Assembly (NCBI GenBank): GCA_943914475.1
Contig: CALUCE010000019.1
Location: 1 to 39,299, forward strand
Source: an uncultured Anaerococcus sp.
GTDB taxonomy: Bacteria > Bacillota > Clostridia > Tissierellales > Peptoniphilaceae
Direction: 5' to 3'
Length of the DNA: 39,299 nt
In this document: in pieces, positions 24,239 to 32,390 of the stretch
How the letters are laid out: each line of letters starts with the position of its first letter
Position numbering within the stretch: position 1 is the stretch's first letter
The notes under the pieces: generated by a model
Database searches by the model: none
What the model saw: only the letters and a program-made list of their open reading frames with translations
Told to the model about the DNA's origin: nothing
Made by a program: the position numbers and the translations under genes

Positions 24239-25907
24239 AACTTGGGCAAATGATGAATTTTTTGACCAAAAAACAAGAGATGAACTAAAGGCCATAGCAG
24301 GCGATGAAGGAGAAATCAAAGATAGGTTTTACCAAGAATTAGAATTTGGTACAGCAGGTCTTAGGGGTAAACTTGGTGCTGGAACCAATAGGATGAATGT
24401 TTATATGGTGGCCAAGGCCAGCCAAGGTTTTGCAGATACTATTGTAGCTGAAGGTCAAGAAGCCATGGACAGGGGAGTAGTTATCTGCCATGATGTTAGA
24501 CATATGTCAGAAGAGTTTTCGAAAATAGCTGCAGAAGTTTTTGCTGCTAATGGTATTAAGGTTCATATATTTAAAGATATACAACCAACTCCAGTATGCT
24601 CCTATGCTATTAGATACCTAAAAACAATAGCGGGTGTAATGGTTACAGCTAGTCACAACCCAAGAGAATACAATGGATACAAGGCTTATTGGGCAGATGG
24701 AAGTCAAATTCTTGAAGAAACTGCCAATAAGATTCTTACAAATATGAAGAAATATGATGATTATTCTAAGATTAAGAGACTAGATTTTGATAAAGGACTT
24801 GAAGATGGAATAATCGAATGGATAGATGACCAACTTATAGAAGACTATGTTGATGAAGTTATGGCTTGTGCTATAAATGAAGACATAGATAAGGATGTAA
24901 ATATAGTTTATTCTCCACTAAATGGATGTGGTAATAAGCTAGTTAGAAGAATACTTGACCAAAGAGGATTTTCAAATATTCATGTAGTAAAAGAACAAGA
25001 AAATCCAGACCCAGACTTCTCAACTGTTGGATATCCAAACCCAGAAGACCCAAAAGCCTTTGCTTATTCCGAAAAATTGGGAGAGGAAGTTGGAGCTGAC
25101 CTACTATTAGCTACAGATCCAGACTCAGATAGGTGTGCTGTTGAAGTTAAAAATGAAAATGGTGAATATATCTTCCTTACAGGTAATGAAATAGGAACAC
25201 TTTTAACAAATTATATACTAAGCCAACTTAAGGCAAAAGGCGAATTAAAGGAAAATTCTGCTGTAGTTAAATCTCTAGTTTCTACAGATATGGTTAAGCC
25301 AATAGCCAAGGCTTACGGAGTTGATGTTTATGAAGTATTGACAGGATTTAAAAACATCTATGAAGTAGCCAATAAATTTGAAGCAGAGGGTAAGGGTAAC
25401 TTTGTATTTGGTTTTGAAGAATCTATCGGATACAACTATAAGGACTTTGTAAGAGATAAGGATGCTGTAAACTCTGCTATGCTTATTTCTGAAATGACAG
25501 GTTACTACAAAAAACAAGGAAAAACCCTTCTTGATGTCCTAGAAGATCTTTATGAAGAATATGGTTACTATGCTACCAATGTAATCTCTATAGTTCTAGA
25601 AGGACTTGATGGTCAAGAAAGAATTGGTAGGATTATGGATTCAGTTAGAAAAAATCCACTAGAAGAACTTGCAGGACTAAAGGTTGAAAAAATCGTGGAC
25701 TACCTAAATGATGATACAGGTTTAAGTAAGTCAAATGTATTAAAATATTACTTTATAGACAAGTCATGGTTTGCCCTTAGACCTTCTGGTACAGAGCCAA
25801 AGATTAAGCTATATGTAAATGCTATAGGTTCAAGTGAGGAAGAGTCTCAAGACAAATTAAAACAAATAGTTAAAGAAATGCGTGAAGTTATAGATGGGGT
25901 AGAATAA
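24213..25907 (+). CDS. pgcA: Phosphoglucomutase/phosphomannomutase
   Basis: Interconverts glucose-1-phosphate and glucose-6-phosphate, linking glycogen metabolism with glycolysis. The 564-residue protein has the four alpha-phosphohexomutase blocks: GTAGLRGKLGAGTNRMN near 46, the phosphoserine loop TASHNPREYNG with Ser147, the metal loop DPDSDR at 302-307, and the phosphate-binding LRPSGTEPKIKLY near the C-terminus. The start lies inside the pulA end, preceded by AGGAGG, so it is translationally linked. It is the last gene of the glycogen operon, followed by a terminator. Confidence 0.95.
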   Translation: MVDYKKVYETWANDEFFDQKTRDELKAIAGDEGEIKDRFYQELEFGTAGLRGKLGAGTNRMNVYMVAKASQGFADTIVAEGQEAMDRGVVICHDVRHMSEEFSKIAAEVFAANGIKVHIFKDIQPTPVCSYAIRYLKTIAGVMVTASHNPREYNGYKAYWADGSQILEETANKILTNMKKYDDYSKIKRLDFDKGLEDGIIEWIDDQLIEDYVDEVMACAINEDIDKDVNIVYSPLNGCGNKLVRRILDQRGFSNIHVVKEQENPDPDFSTVGYPNPEDPKAFAYSEKLGEEVGADLLLATDPDSDRCAVEVKNENGEYIFLTGNEIGTLLTNYILSQLKAKGELKENSAVVKSLVSTDMVKPIAKAYGVDVYEVLTGFKNIYEVANKFEAEGKGNFVFGFEESIGYNYKDFVRDKDAVNSAMLISEMTGYYKKQGKTLLDVLEDLYEEYGYYATNVISIVLEGLDGQERIGRIMDSVRKNPLEELAGLKVEKIVDYLNDDTGLSKSNVLKYYFIDKSWFALRPSGTEPKIKLYVNAIGSSEEESQDKLKQIVKEMREVIDGVE

Positions 25908-25929
25908 ACCTAGTTAAGTTAGAAAAAAT

Positions 25930-25954
25930 AGGAGCTTTAAGGGCTCCTTTTTTT
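25930..25954 (+). terminator. Terminator of the glycogen operon
   Basis: AGGAGC (25930-25935) pairs with GCTCCT (25943-25948), followed by a run of T residues to 25954. Confidence 0.85.
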
Positions 25955-25964
25955 ATTACTTTTT

Positions 25965-25992
25965 TTGTAAGTTTCAAAGAAGCCTATATAAT
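25965..25992 (+). promoter_or_regulatory. Promoter of the FHA-rodA-pbpA operon
   Basis: TTGTAA (25965-25970), a 16-base spacer and TATAAT (25987-25992), 34 bases before the FHA gene. Confidence 0.6.
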
Positions 25993-26025
25993 GGTAAAAT
26001 AAGAGTAATAATATAAGGAGGAGAT

Positions 26026-26532
26026 ATGGAACAGTTCTTTAATTTTATAGACAGTTTCTTTTCCATTAAAGTTTTTGGAAATTTAACCCTATATCAATTA
26101 CTTTCAACCATATTGAAGTATTTGTTTGTTCTAATCGTTCTTTACTTCATCTATTCTATTATTAGGATAATATATTATGATGTTAGAGCAAGTATGAAAA
26201 GAGAAAAGATTTCTGATACATATTTAAAATTAATCAACTTTAACCAAGGTTTTAAATTTAAGGTTCAGGAATATTATATTATAGGAGAAAATAATACTAT
26301 AGGCAGGGATAAGTCTAATACTATTTGTATAAATGACAGATTTATGTCCAAATTTCATGCCAGAATCATCTATGATGAAGGTATGTATTTCTTGGAAGAT
26401 TTAAACTCTGCCAACGGCACCTACCTAAATGATGAAAAAATAGGTGATGCCATAGAGCTTAAGAGTCAAGATATAATCAAAATGGGCCAAGTACAATTCT
26501 TATTTGTTGATGGTGATGAAGATGCCAAGTAA
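26026..26532 (+). CDS. Membrane-anchored FHA-domain protein
   Basis: Protein of 168 residues with one hydrophobic helix (about 22-50) and a cytoplasmic FHA domain (about 78-165) that binds phosphothreonine peptides. Phosphate-binding residues are present: GRD at 93-95, SKFH with Ser108 and His111, and NGT at 130-132. It overlaps the RodA gene by 11 bases and leads an FHA-RodA-PbpA unit. This resembles the actinobacterial FhaB-RodA-PbpA group, where Ser/Thr kinases phosphorylate partners. No kinase or phosphatase gene is present in this window. Its job is probably to recruit or regulate the cell-wall machinery in response to phosphorylation. Confidence 0.88.
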   Translation: MEQFFNFIDSFFSIKVFGNLTLYQLLSTILKYLFVLIVLYFIYSIIRIIYYDVRASMKREKISDTYLKLINFNQGFKFKVQEYYIIGENNTIGRDKSNTICINDRFMSKFHARIIYDEGMYFLEDLNSANGTYLNDEKIGDAIELKSQDIIKMGQVQFLFVDGDEDAK

Positions 26533-27790
26533 GTATCTGGACCCACTTTATGAGAAGAATAAGTATAAAAAAACAGCTGTATTTTTACTCTTTATTTTTG
26601 AGTTTTTGACCTTGAGTTTGGCCCTTGTTTATAACTCAGGCAATCTAAAAGCTCATGATCTCTATACCTATATAGCTATTCTTCTAACAACCATGCTATC
26701 TACAGGACTTGTAAGCAAAGTTACAAAGGGAGATAATATATTTCTTTTAATTGTAAATATGTTATTTTCTATAGGAGTTGCTGTTGTTTATAGGCTTGAT
26801 CCAGAGCTTGGTAGAAAGCAGTTAATTTTTTATATAGTAGGAATATTTGTATTCTTTATAGCCTATGGAATCTTAAAGATGCCTATAAAATGGGAAGATT
26901 TGACACTTTTTTACTTTCTTATATCTATGGTGCTTTTTATTATTACTATAGTTTTTGCAAAGTTTACCTATGGAGCCAAAAACTGGGTTTCTATAGGAGG
27001 AGTAAGTATTCAACCTTCTGAATTTGTCAAGGTACCCTTGGCTTTCTTTATAGCAAGTTTCTATACTAATTATGGAGAATATAGCAAAAAACCCTTTGGT
27101 AAATACTATATGACCATAGGCATATATATATTTATAGTCATGTTCTTTATACAAAGAGAGTTGGGAACAGCCCTTATATTTTTTGGGGTTATGATTATTT
27201 CTCAATTTGTCTATGAAAGAGATAGAAAACTTATAGCCATAAACATACTGGCTACCATAATGGGTTCTATTTTAGCCTATTTTCTATTCTCTCATATCAG
27301 GATCAGAGTTAAGACCTGGCTTGATCCATGGTCAGTAATTGATGACATGGGTTACCAAATCACCCAATCTTTATTTGCCTTGGCAAGTGGAGGACTTTTT
27401 GGGACAGGTTTGGGACTGGGTAGACCTGACTATATACCTGTAGCTGAAAGTGACTTTATCTTCCCAGCTATTTGTGAAGAAATGGGAATATTTATGGGAA
27501 TAGCCGTTGTAATGCTCTTTTTACTTTTAGTATACAGAGCCTTAAAAACATCCTTGACCCAACAAAATAAATTTTATAGTATACTTTCTTTTTGTGTAGG
27601 GACCTTATTTGCCCTTCAAACCTTTATAATTTTGGGAGGAGTATTAAAACTCATACCTTTAACTGGTGTTACCCTTCCATTTATATCAGCTGGAGGATCA
27701 TCTATGGTATCAGGCTTTATCCTTTTAGCCTGCCTCCAATATGCTTCCGAAGAAATTAAGGAAGGTGAAGAGATTAATGAAAAAGAATAG
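26522..27790 (+). CDS. rodA: RodA/FtsW-family peptidoglycan glycosyltransferase
   Basis: SEDS-family polymerase that joins lipid II into glycan strands and works with a class B PBP. About 422 residues with ten or so membrane helices. Family blocks are YGAKNWVSIGGVSIQPSEFVK near 147, QRELGTALIF, GGLFGTGLGLGRPDYIPVAESDFIFP near 296, and the C-terminal GVTLPFISAGGSSM. In-frame ATGs at 26510, 26516 and 26522 are possible starts, all overlapping the FHA gene; 26522 is chosen because MPSKYLDPL is the most natural N-terminus. The overlap with the next gene (pbpA) supports a functional pair. RodA versus FtsW cannot be settled by sequence alone; the pairing with a short PbpA favours a RodA-like role. 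Confidence 0.9.
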   Translation: MPSKYLDPLYEKNKYKKTAVFLLFIFEFLTLSLALVYNSGNLKAHDLYTYIAILLTTMLSTGLVSKVTKGDNIFLLIVNMLFSIGVAVVYRLDPELGRKQLIFYIVGIFVFFIAYGILKMPIKWEDLTLFYFLISMVLFIITIVFAKFTYGAKNWVSIGGVSIQPSEFVKVPLAFFIASFYTNYGEYSKKPFGKYYMTIGIYIFIVMFFIQRELGTALIFFGVMIISQFVYERDRKLIAINILATIMGSILAYFLFSHIRIRVKTWLDPWSVIDDMGYQITQSLFALASGGLFGTGLGLGRPDYIPVAESDFIFPAICEEMGIFMGIAVVMLFLLLVYRALKTSLTQQNKFYSILSFCVGTLFALQTFIILGGVLKLIPLTGVTLPFISAGGSSMVSGFILLACLQYASEEIKEGEEINEKE

Positions 27791-29303
27791 TAAAAAAGAT
27801 AATAAAGAAAATAAGAACAAAAAATCTCTTTTTCAAAAAATCCTAGATAAGGAGAAAGAATCGAGAAAAAGAGATAATCAAAGTCCTAGGGCTTTAGAAA
27901 AAACTACCATGAATACAAGAATAATCTTTGTAATGGTGTTTTTCATCCTAATATTTCTCTTTATAGTAATTTATCTAGTATATTTTCAACTCTTTAAGGC
28001 TGAAAGTCTTGCCAATAATGACCATAATAAAAGAAATTGGATAGATGAAAATGCTATAGTCAGAGGAAATATTTATGATACCAATGGAAAACTTTTGGTT
28101 TACAGTGAGAAGGATGAAAATGGTAACAACCGTAGGATTTATAATTTTGGAACAGTAGATTCAAGTTTTACAGGCTTTAATTCTGTACAGTATGGAAAAA
28201 GCGGACTTGAAAAGTCCTACAACAAAGAGCTACTAAACCTTTCAGATGCTCCAATCAGCAAATTTAGAGGGATGGTAGAAAAAACTGGACTTGGAAACAA
28301 CTTAAATCTAAGTATTAATCAAGATATACAAGATATAGCCTACAAACACTTACAGGGAAAGACTGGATCTATAGTTGTTATGAATCCAAAAACGGGAGAG
28401 GTCTTAGCCATGGTATCAAATCCTAGCTTTGATCCAAATAACATAGACGCAGATTGGGAGCAACTCATACAAAATAACCAAGGTCCTTTGTTAAATAGGG
28501 TAAGCCAAGGTATCTATAGGCCAGGATCAACCTTTAAAATTGTTACTGCAGCAGCAATTTTAGATTCTGGTGTAGACCAAACATATAATGATACAGGTAA
28601 AGAAACTATCCAAGGCTATGATATTAAAAACTTTGATGAACAAATCTTTGGAGCCTTAGACCTAAGGTCTGCCTTTATAAATTCAGTTAATACCTATTTT
28701 GCTGCAAAGACTGATCAAATGGGCAAGGATAAGTTCAAAGAATCAGTAGAAGGCTTTATGTTTAATAAAAGCTATGACTTTGACCTTGATGTTGTAAAAT
28801 CTAAAATTCCTTTTGATGACTTAAATCAAGCTGACTTAGCTATGACAGGTTTTGGTTATGGTAAAACTCAAGTTACACCACTTCATATGGCTATGGTAAC
28901 TTCAGCTATAGCTAATGATGGGGAAATGATGGAACCAATCCTAGTGAAGTCTGTAATGAATAAGGATGGAAAAACAATAAAAGAAAAAAATCCTAAAGTT
29001 TTATCAAAGGTAACAAGTCCTGAAAATGCTCAGAAAATTAGAGATTTGATGGTAGGAGTAGTGAATGAAGGAACTGGTAAGGCAGCCTATCAAGCTGGAG
29101 TGCAGATAGCTGGTAAGACAGGTACTGCAGATAGGGAAAATGGATCGACCGATGCATGGTTTGTTGGTTTTGCACCAGCCTATGATCCAAAAATATCCAT
29201 AGTTATTATCTTAGAAAATGATGGTTCAACTGGTGGACAATCTGCTGCTCCAATAGGAGGAGCCTTGATTAGGGACATAACATATTCAGTAAATTTAGAC
29301 TAA
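27777..29303 (+). CDS. pbpA: Class B penicillin-binding protein (PbpA-like)
   Basis: Transpeptidase that cross-links peptidoglycan, 508 residues. A basic cytoplasmic tail precedes one membrane anchor (about 49-71). A short N-terminal pedestal with AIVRGNIYDTNG follows, and then the transpeptidase domain with STFK (Ser251 nucleophile, Lys254), SVN at 302-304 and KTG at 446-448. It lacks the long dimerisation region of PBP2/PBP3, like mycobacterial PbpA. The ATG at 27777 lies 14 bases inside the rodA end, after AAGGTG; a TTG further upstream is less likely. The terminator for this operon lies inside the end of the convergent nadK gene. Confidence 0.9.
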   Translation: MKKNSKKDNKENKNKKSLFQKILDKEKESRKRDNQSPRALEKTTMNTRIIFVMVFFILIFLFIVIYLVYFQLFKAESLANNDHNKRNWIDENAIVRGNIYDTNGKLLVYSEKDENGNNRRIYNFGTVDSSFTGFNSVQYGKSGLEKSYNKELLNLSDAPISKFRGMVEKTGLGNNLNLSINQDIQDIAYKHLQGKTGSIVVMNPKTGEVLAMVSNPSFDPNNIDADWEQLIQNNQGPLLNRVSQGIYRPGSTFKIVTAAAILDSGVDQTYNDTGKETIQGYDIKNFDEQIFGALDLRSAFINSVNTYFAAKTDQMGKDKFKESVEGFMFNKSYDFDLDVVKSKIPFDDLNQADLAMTGFGYGKTQVTPLHMAMVTSAIANDGEMMEPILVKSVMNKDGKTIKEKNPKVLSKVTSPENAQKIRDLMVGVVNEGTGKAAYQAGVQIAGKTGTADRENGSTDAWFVGFAPAYDPKISIVIILENDGSTGGQSAAPIGGALIRDITYSVNLD

Positions 29304-30089
29304 TTATAAAAGCTTATTCTTAATATTAGACCAATAATGGTTTCTATTAAGAATAAGTTTTTTTATTTCCCTGTTTGATATAGTGATACTAATCTTGTTG
29401 TTTTTGGCAAAGAAGTCTTTTCCATCAAAAATATAGGTGGTGTGGTGGGCATCTCTTTTAGAAACAACAATTTCTACCTTAGCATTGTTAGGTAGTATTA
29501 TAGGTGATCTTAAAGCTTTATTTAGACTAGAAAATACAGGCGCTATTGGAGTAAGTTGATAGCCTTCTAGGCTTTGGTGAAGTATGGCCCCGTTGCAAGA
29601 TAGGTTGTAGGCGGTTGAGCCGTGGGGAGTACATATGATAAGGCCGTCTCCAGAAAAGTTTTCTATAAAGTTTCCGTCTATAAAAACTTTTAGCCTTATA
29701 AGTTGATTTCTTTTACTCTTTACTACAATCTCATTTAAGGAATTTATTTTCTTATTACCAATACTGCCTTCTAGAATAGCTAAATTTTCAATCTTATAAT
29801 CGTGCTTTGAATAAGATTCTATGAAACTTTCGATCTCGTCTGGAGAGATTTCTTGGTAAAAACCTAAGTGTCCTGTATTTATACCTATAAAGGGTATATC
29901 AGAAAAGTTTGCTTGGGAAACAGCATTTAAAAATGTTCCGTCACCACCTATAACCAGGTTTAATTCAGCATCCCTATCAAAGTTGTTGGTTACTTCATAT
30001 CCATAGTCCCTAAGTAAATATTTGGTTTTATTGTATACACTTTTTGTGTAGCGTGATCTATTTTTAAAGATATTAATTTTTTTAGTCAT
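29304..30089 (-). CDS. nadK: NAD kinase
   Basis: Phosphorylates NAD to NADP. The 261-residue cytoplasmic protein has the GGDGT loop with Asp50, GINTGHLGF near 74, and the TPHGSTAYNLSCNGAI block that binds NAD. Size is typical for short bacterial NAD kinases. The ATG follows AGAAAGG. The gene ends convergently: its stop abuts the pbpA stop with no gap. Its last codons double as one arm of the pbpA terminator. Confidence 0.95.
   Translation of the reverse strand: MTKKINIFKNRSRYTKSVYNKTKYLLRDYGYEVTNNFDRDAELNLVIGGDGTFLNAVSQANFSDIPFIGINTGHLGFYQEISPDEIESFIESYSKHDYKIENLAILEGSIGNKKINSLNEIVVKSKRNQLIRLKVFIDGNFIENFSGDGLIICTPHGSTAYNLSCNGAILHQSLEGYQLTPIAPVFSSLNKALRSPIILPNNAKVEIVVSKRDAHHTTYIFDGKDFFAKNNKISITISNREIKKLILNRNHYWSNIKNKLL
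29313..29364 (+). terminator. pbpA terminator embedded in the nadK end
   Basis: A perfect 13-bp stem (29313-29325 with 29345-29357) is followed by seven T residues on the plus strand. It lies within the last 20 or so codons of nadK on the opposite strand, so the same bases serve as coding sequence and terminator. Confidence 0.8.
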
Positions 30090-30109
30090 TGATCTAACCT
30101 TTCTTGTAG

Positions 30110-30115
30110 TATAAT
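30110..30115 (+). promoter_or_regulatory. -10 element for the pseudouridine synthase gene
   Basis: TATAAT in the nadK divergent gap, 37 bases before the preferred start at 30152. No strong -35 is seen. Confidence 0.4.
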
Positions 30116-30151
30116 TTATTATAACATATGAGTATTAGGAATGGAGTTTTT

Positions 30152-31003
30152 ATGGAAACCATAAAATTGATTTGTAAAAATGAAACATCTTTAAAGAATT
30201 TTTTAAAAGATTCTTATATATCTAAAAGAGCTAGCAATAAACTAATAAAAAATGGGATTTTAATTAATGATAAAATCTCAACTGGCAATAAAAAACTTAA
30301 TAAGGGTGATGTTGTTGAGGTACCCATAGAAGATGAGAAACTTGACTATGAACCTATTAAAGGAGATCTTGATATTCTTTATGAGGATGAACAGATCATA
30401 ATCATTAATAAAGCTAGTGGTATAACCATGAATTCCAGAAACCAAGTCAATCTTTCAAATATAATAGCCTATTATTTTAAAGAAAATAATATACAAAGAA
30501 AAGTTAGGCTTATCAATAGGCTAGATATGAATACTTCTGGAATCATGCTATTAGCTAAAAATAAATATGCTCAAAGCTACTACCAAAAAGAAATAGAAAA
30601 TAATAGGCTTATCAAAAAATATTTAGCCTATGTAGAAGGAAGGATTGATATAGATAGGAAGGTAAAAATAAATATAAGCTATGATAAGGAAAATAAAAAT
30701 TATTATGATAGTAAGGATGGCTTAGAGGCTATTACAATTTTTAAAAGTCTAGAGATAAAAGATAAATACTCATTAATAGAGGCTAATATCTTAACAGGAA
30801 AAACTCACCAAATAAGATCTTCACTAAGAGAGCTTAAACATCCAATTATTGGTGACTACCTATATGGATCATCCTATAAACTTGATAGGTTTTTATTACA
30901 TTCATATTACCTAGAATTTACTGAATTTTTATCAGGAGAAAGAATGACAATTAAATCCCTGCCAGACTTTGAAGTTTATTTAAATGAGCTAGGGTTAGAT
31001 TAA
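30152..31003 (+). CDS. RluA-family RNA pseudouridine synthase
   Basis: Converts uridine to pseudouridine in rRNA or tRNA. The 283-residue protein has an N-terminal S4-like RNA-binding part (about 8-65, LKNFLKDSYISKRASNKLIK) and a catalytic domain with INRLDMNTSGIMLLAK (catalytic Asp in RLD; the usual HRLD is NRLD here) and TGKTHQIR near the C-terminus. The ATG at 30152 follows GGAG; an ATG at 30128 is in frame but lacks a ribosome site. It is divergent from nadK, a frequent neighbour in Firmicutes. The target site in RNA cannot be stated. Confidence 0.9.
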   Translation: METIKLICKNETSLKNFLKDSYISKRASNKLIKNGILINDKISTGNKKLNKGDVVEVPIEDEKLDYEPIKGDLDILYEDEQIIIINKASGITMNSRNQVNLSNIIAYYFKENNIQRKVRLINRLDMNTSGIMLLAKNKYAQSYYQKEIENNRLIKKYLAYVEGRIDIDRKVKINISYDKENKNYYDSKDGLEAITIFKSLEIKDKYSLIEANILTGKTHQIRSSLRELKHPIIGDYLYGSSYKLDRFLLHSYYLEFTEFLSGERMTIKSLPDFEVYLNELGLD

Positions 31004-31011
31004 AGCTTAAT

Positions 31012-31040
31012 TTGCAAAAATTTTAGCCATCCTATATAAT
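31012..31040 (+). promoter_or_regulatory. Promoter of the structured RNA
   Basis: TTGCAA (31012-31017), a 17-base spacer and a perfect TATAAT (31035-31040), giving a predicted start at about 31047, directly before the first paired base of the RNA. Confidence 0.75.
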
Positions 31041-31046
31041 TTAATT

Positions 31047-31214
31047 AGTCCAAGGACTAGGCCTAAATTTAAACCTACAATTTTTATAAGGGATTGCGGA
31101 GTTTTGACTTGGATGGCAAGCCTCCTTTGATTGGACGTCAGAGATTTCAAACAGCGAACCCACCTTCACATACGCGAAGGTATTAAATATAAGGCCACCT
31201 TGGATTATTTTTTT
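31047..31214 (+). ncRNA. Structured small RNA, family unassigned (6S-like candidate)
   Basis: About 165 nt between an own promoter and a T7 run, with no protein-coding potential. TCCAAGG (31049-31055) pairs with CCTTGGA (31198-31204), and GGCCT (31060-31064) with AGGCC (31192-31196), closing both ends. Inside, GGGATTGC (31090-31097) pairs with GCGAACCC (31154-31161) with one mismatch, enclosing a GGAG-CTTG/CAAG-CTCC hairpin (31098-31125). ACCTTC/GAAGGT (31062-class bases 31162-31167 with 31176-31181) forms a small hairpin on the 3' side that could alternatively pair with the 5' strand. A closing stem, an AU-rich bubble and a 3'-side hairpin resemble 6S RNA, but I do not recognise conserved 6S sequence. 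A riboswitch for the next gene is a weaker option. Confidence 0.6.
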
Positions 31215-31245
31215 GCCTTATTTTTTAAGAAATTTTAATAGAATT

Positions 31246-31270
31246 GTTAAGTCTTATAATCTTTGGGTAT
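31246..31270 (+). promoter_or_regulatory. Sigma-B-like promoter of the ytxH operon
   Basis: GTTAAG (31246-31251), 13 bases and GGGTAT (31265-31270) resemble GTTTAA / GGGTAT, 55 bases upstream of ytxH. In Bacillus the ytxGHJ operon is controlled by sigma-B, which makes the match meaningful. TATAAA at 31268-31273 is a possible sigma-A alternative. The leader also holds a direct repeat ACATGATTT (31282-31290 and 31299-31307). Confidence 0.5.
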
Positions 31271-31324
31271 AAAATAATTATACATGATTTAATGAAAACA
31301 TGATTTTGATTAAAGGAGATTTAT

Positions 31325-31828
31325 ATGAGTATATCAGACTATATTGAAGAAAGAGCAAAAAGAAAAGAAAGAGAAATCAAATACGAATTATGGAAGGTTA
31401 AAAACCACGATCACAGAATGAGAGCTCAAGGAGCCTTTGTAGGAGCACTTGCTGGTATTACAGCTGGTATTTTACTAGCACCTAGATCAGGTAAAGATAC
31501 CAGAAAAGCTATCAAAGAAGCTTTTGATGATACAGTAGACACAGTAAAAGAATCTGCTAACGAAGCGGTTGATTCAGCTGTTGATACTTACGAAGATCTT
31601 AAAGATAGAGCTTATACAGAAATTAAACCTATCAAAGACGATTTAGAAGATAAAGAAGAAGAAGTAAAAGAAGGCTACGAAGAAGCCAAGGATAAGGCTA
31701 AGGGTGTAAAGGATGTAGCAAAAGATACATCTATAAACCTTAAAGAAGATGCCGAAGTAGCAGCTGAAGTTGCTAAAGAAGATTTGAAAAAAGGAACTAA
31801 AGAAGCCAAAGACGTTGTTAAAAAATAA
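31325..31828 (+). CDS. ytxH: YtxH-domain stress protein
   Basis: Protein of 167 residues. A charged N-terminus is followed by one hydrophobic, glycine-rich helix (about 37-53, GAFVGALAGITAGILLAPRSGKDTR), the hallmark of the YtxH domain. A long, charged, alanine- and lysine-rich helical region follows (about 60-167) with repeated KDxxxDxxxxA-type spacing, resembling LEA-like or apolipoprotein-like helices. Molecular function is unknown; relatives in Bacillus are sigma-B general stress proteins. The start follows AAAGGAG. A YtxG-like gene follows after 20 bases. Confidence 0.88.
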   Translation: MSISDYIEERAKRKEREIKYELWKVKNHDHRMRAQGAFVGALAGITAGILLAPRSGKDTRKAIKEAFDDTVDTVKESANEAVDSAVDTYEDLKDRAYTEIKPIKDDLEDKEEEVKEGYEEAKDKAKGVKDVAKDTSINLKEDAEVAAEVAKEDLKKGTKEAKDVVKK

Positions 31829-31848
31829 TAAGCAAGAAGGAGTAAAAA

Positions 31849-32292
31849 ATGGTAACAATTAATTTGAAATTAATTGCTGATGCTATCTTGTTTATAGTTG
31901 CTGTTGTAGCTATTGTTTTTTTAATAAAGTTCTTAAAAAAGGCAAGTGAATTAGTTAAATCAATTAATGACATCGTTGATAAAAATTCTAATCATATTGA
32001 TAATACAATAGAGAAATTACCTAATCTTCTTGATGAAGCAAACAAGCTAGTTGATAGTGTAAATGATATAGTTAACGATCCAAACTTGAAGATGGCTATA
32101 TCTAAAGCAAATGACACCATGACTAATGTAAACATGATTAGTGAAGATGTTAAAGACACTGTTAATTACTTTGGAGAAACAGCTATAGATGGAGCCGATT
32201 CATTTGGCGAAGGAATAGCATCTGTAACAGACTATGCAACCATGATAAGAGATGTTGTTGATATAGTTAGAGATGTAATAGCAGGAAGATAA
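31849..32292 (+). CDS. YtxG-like membrane-anchored protein (DUF948)
   Basis: Protein of 147 residues with one N-terminal membrane helix (about 10-27) followed by a predicted helical, coiled-coil-like region (30-110) with spaced hydrophobic residues (ELVKSINDIVDKNSNHIDNTI). It matches the DUF948 pattern of Bacillus YtxG, normally encoded next to YtxH. Function unknown. The start is preceded by AAGGAG, and a perfect palindromic terminator follows. Confidence 0.78.
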   Translation: MVTINLKLIADAILFIVAVVAIVFLIKFLKKASELVKSINDIVDKNSNHIDNTIEKLPNLLDEANKLVDSVNDIVNDPNLKMAISKANDTMTNVNMISEDVKDTVNYFGETAIDGADSFGEGIASVTDYATMIRDVVDIVRDVIAGR

Positions 32293-32298
32293 TTAAGT

Positions 32299-32328
32299 AA
32301 TAGGTCATCATATGATGACCTATTTTTA
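32299..32328 (+). terminator. Terminator of the ytxH operon
   Basis: A perfect palindrome AATAGGTCATCA/TGATGACCTATT (32299-32323) runs into T residues. Confidence 0.88.
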
Positions 32329-32390
32329 TTTTTAATGTATAATAGGAATAGTATATTAGATATGAAAACATATTCTGGAAAGGAGATTAT

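Noticed and set aside
31004..31324. Known riboswitch (T-box, cobalamin, TPP, SAM, ykkC) for ytxH
   Set aside because: None of the conserved cores of these families was found; the element has its own promoter and ends about 110 bases before ytxH.
31643..31858. Minus-strand open frame under ytxH
   Set aside because: Phenylalanine-rich shadow of the lysine/glutamate-rich ytxH coding strand, without a ribosome site.
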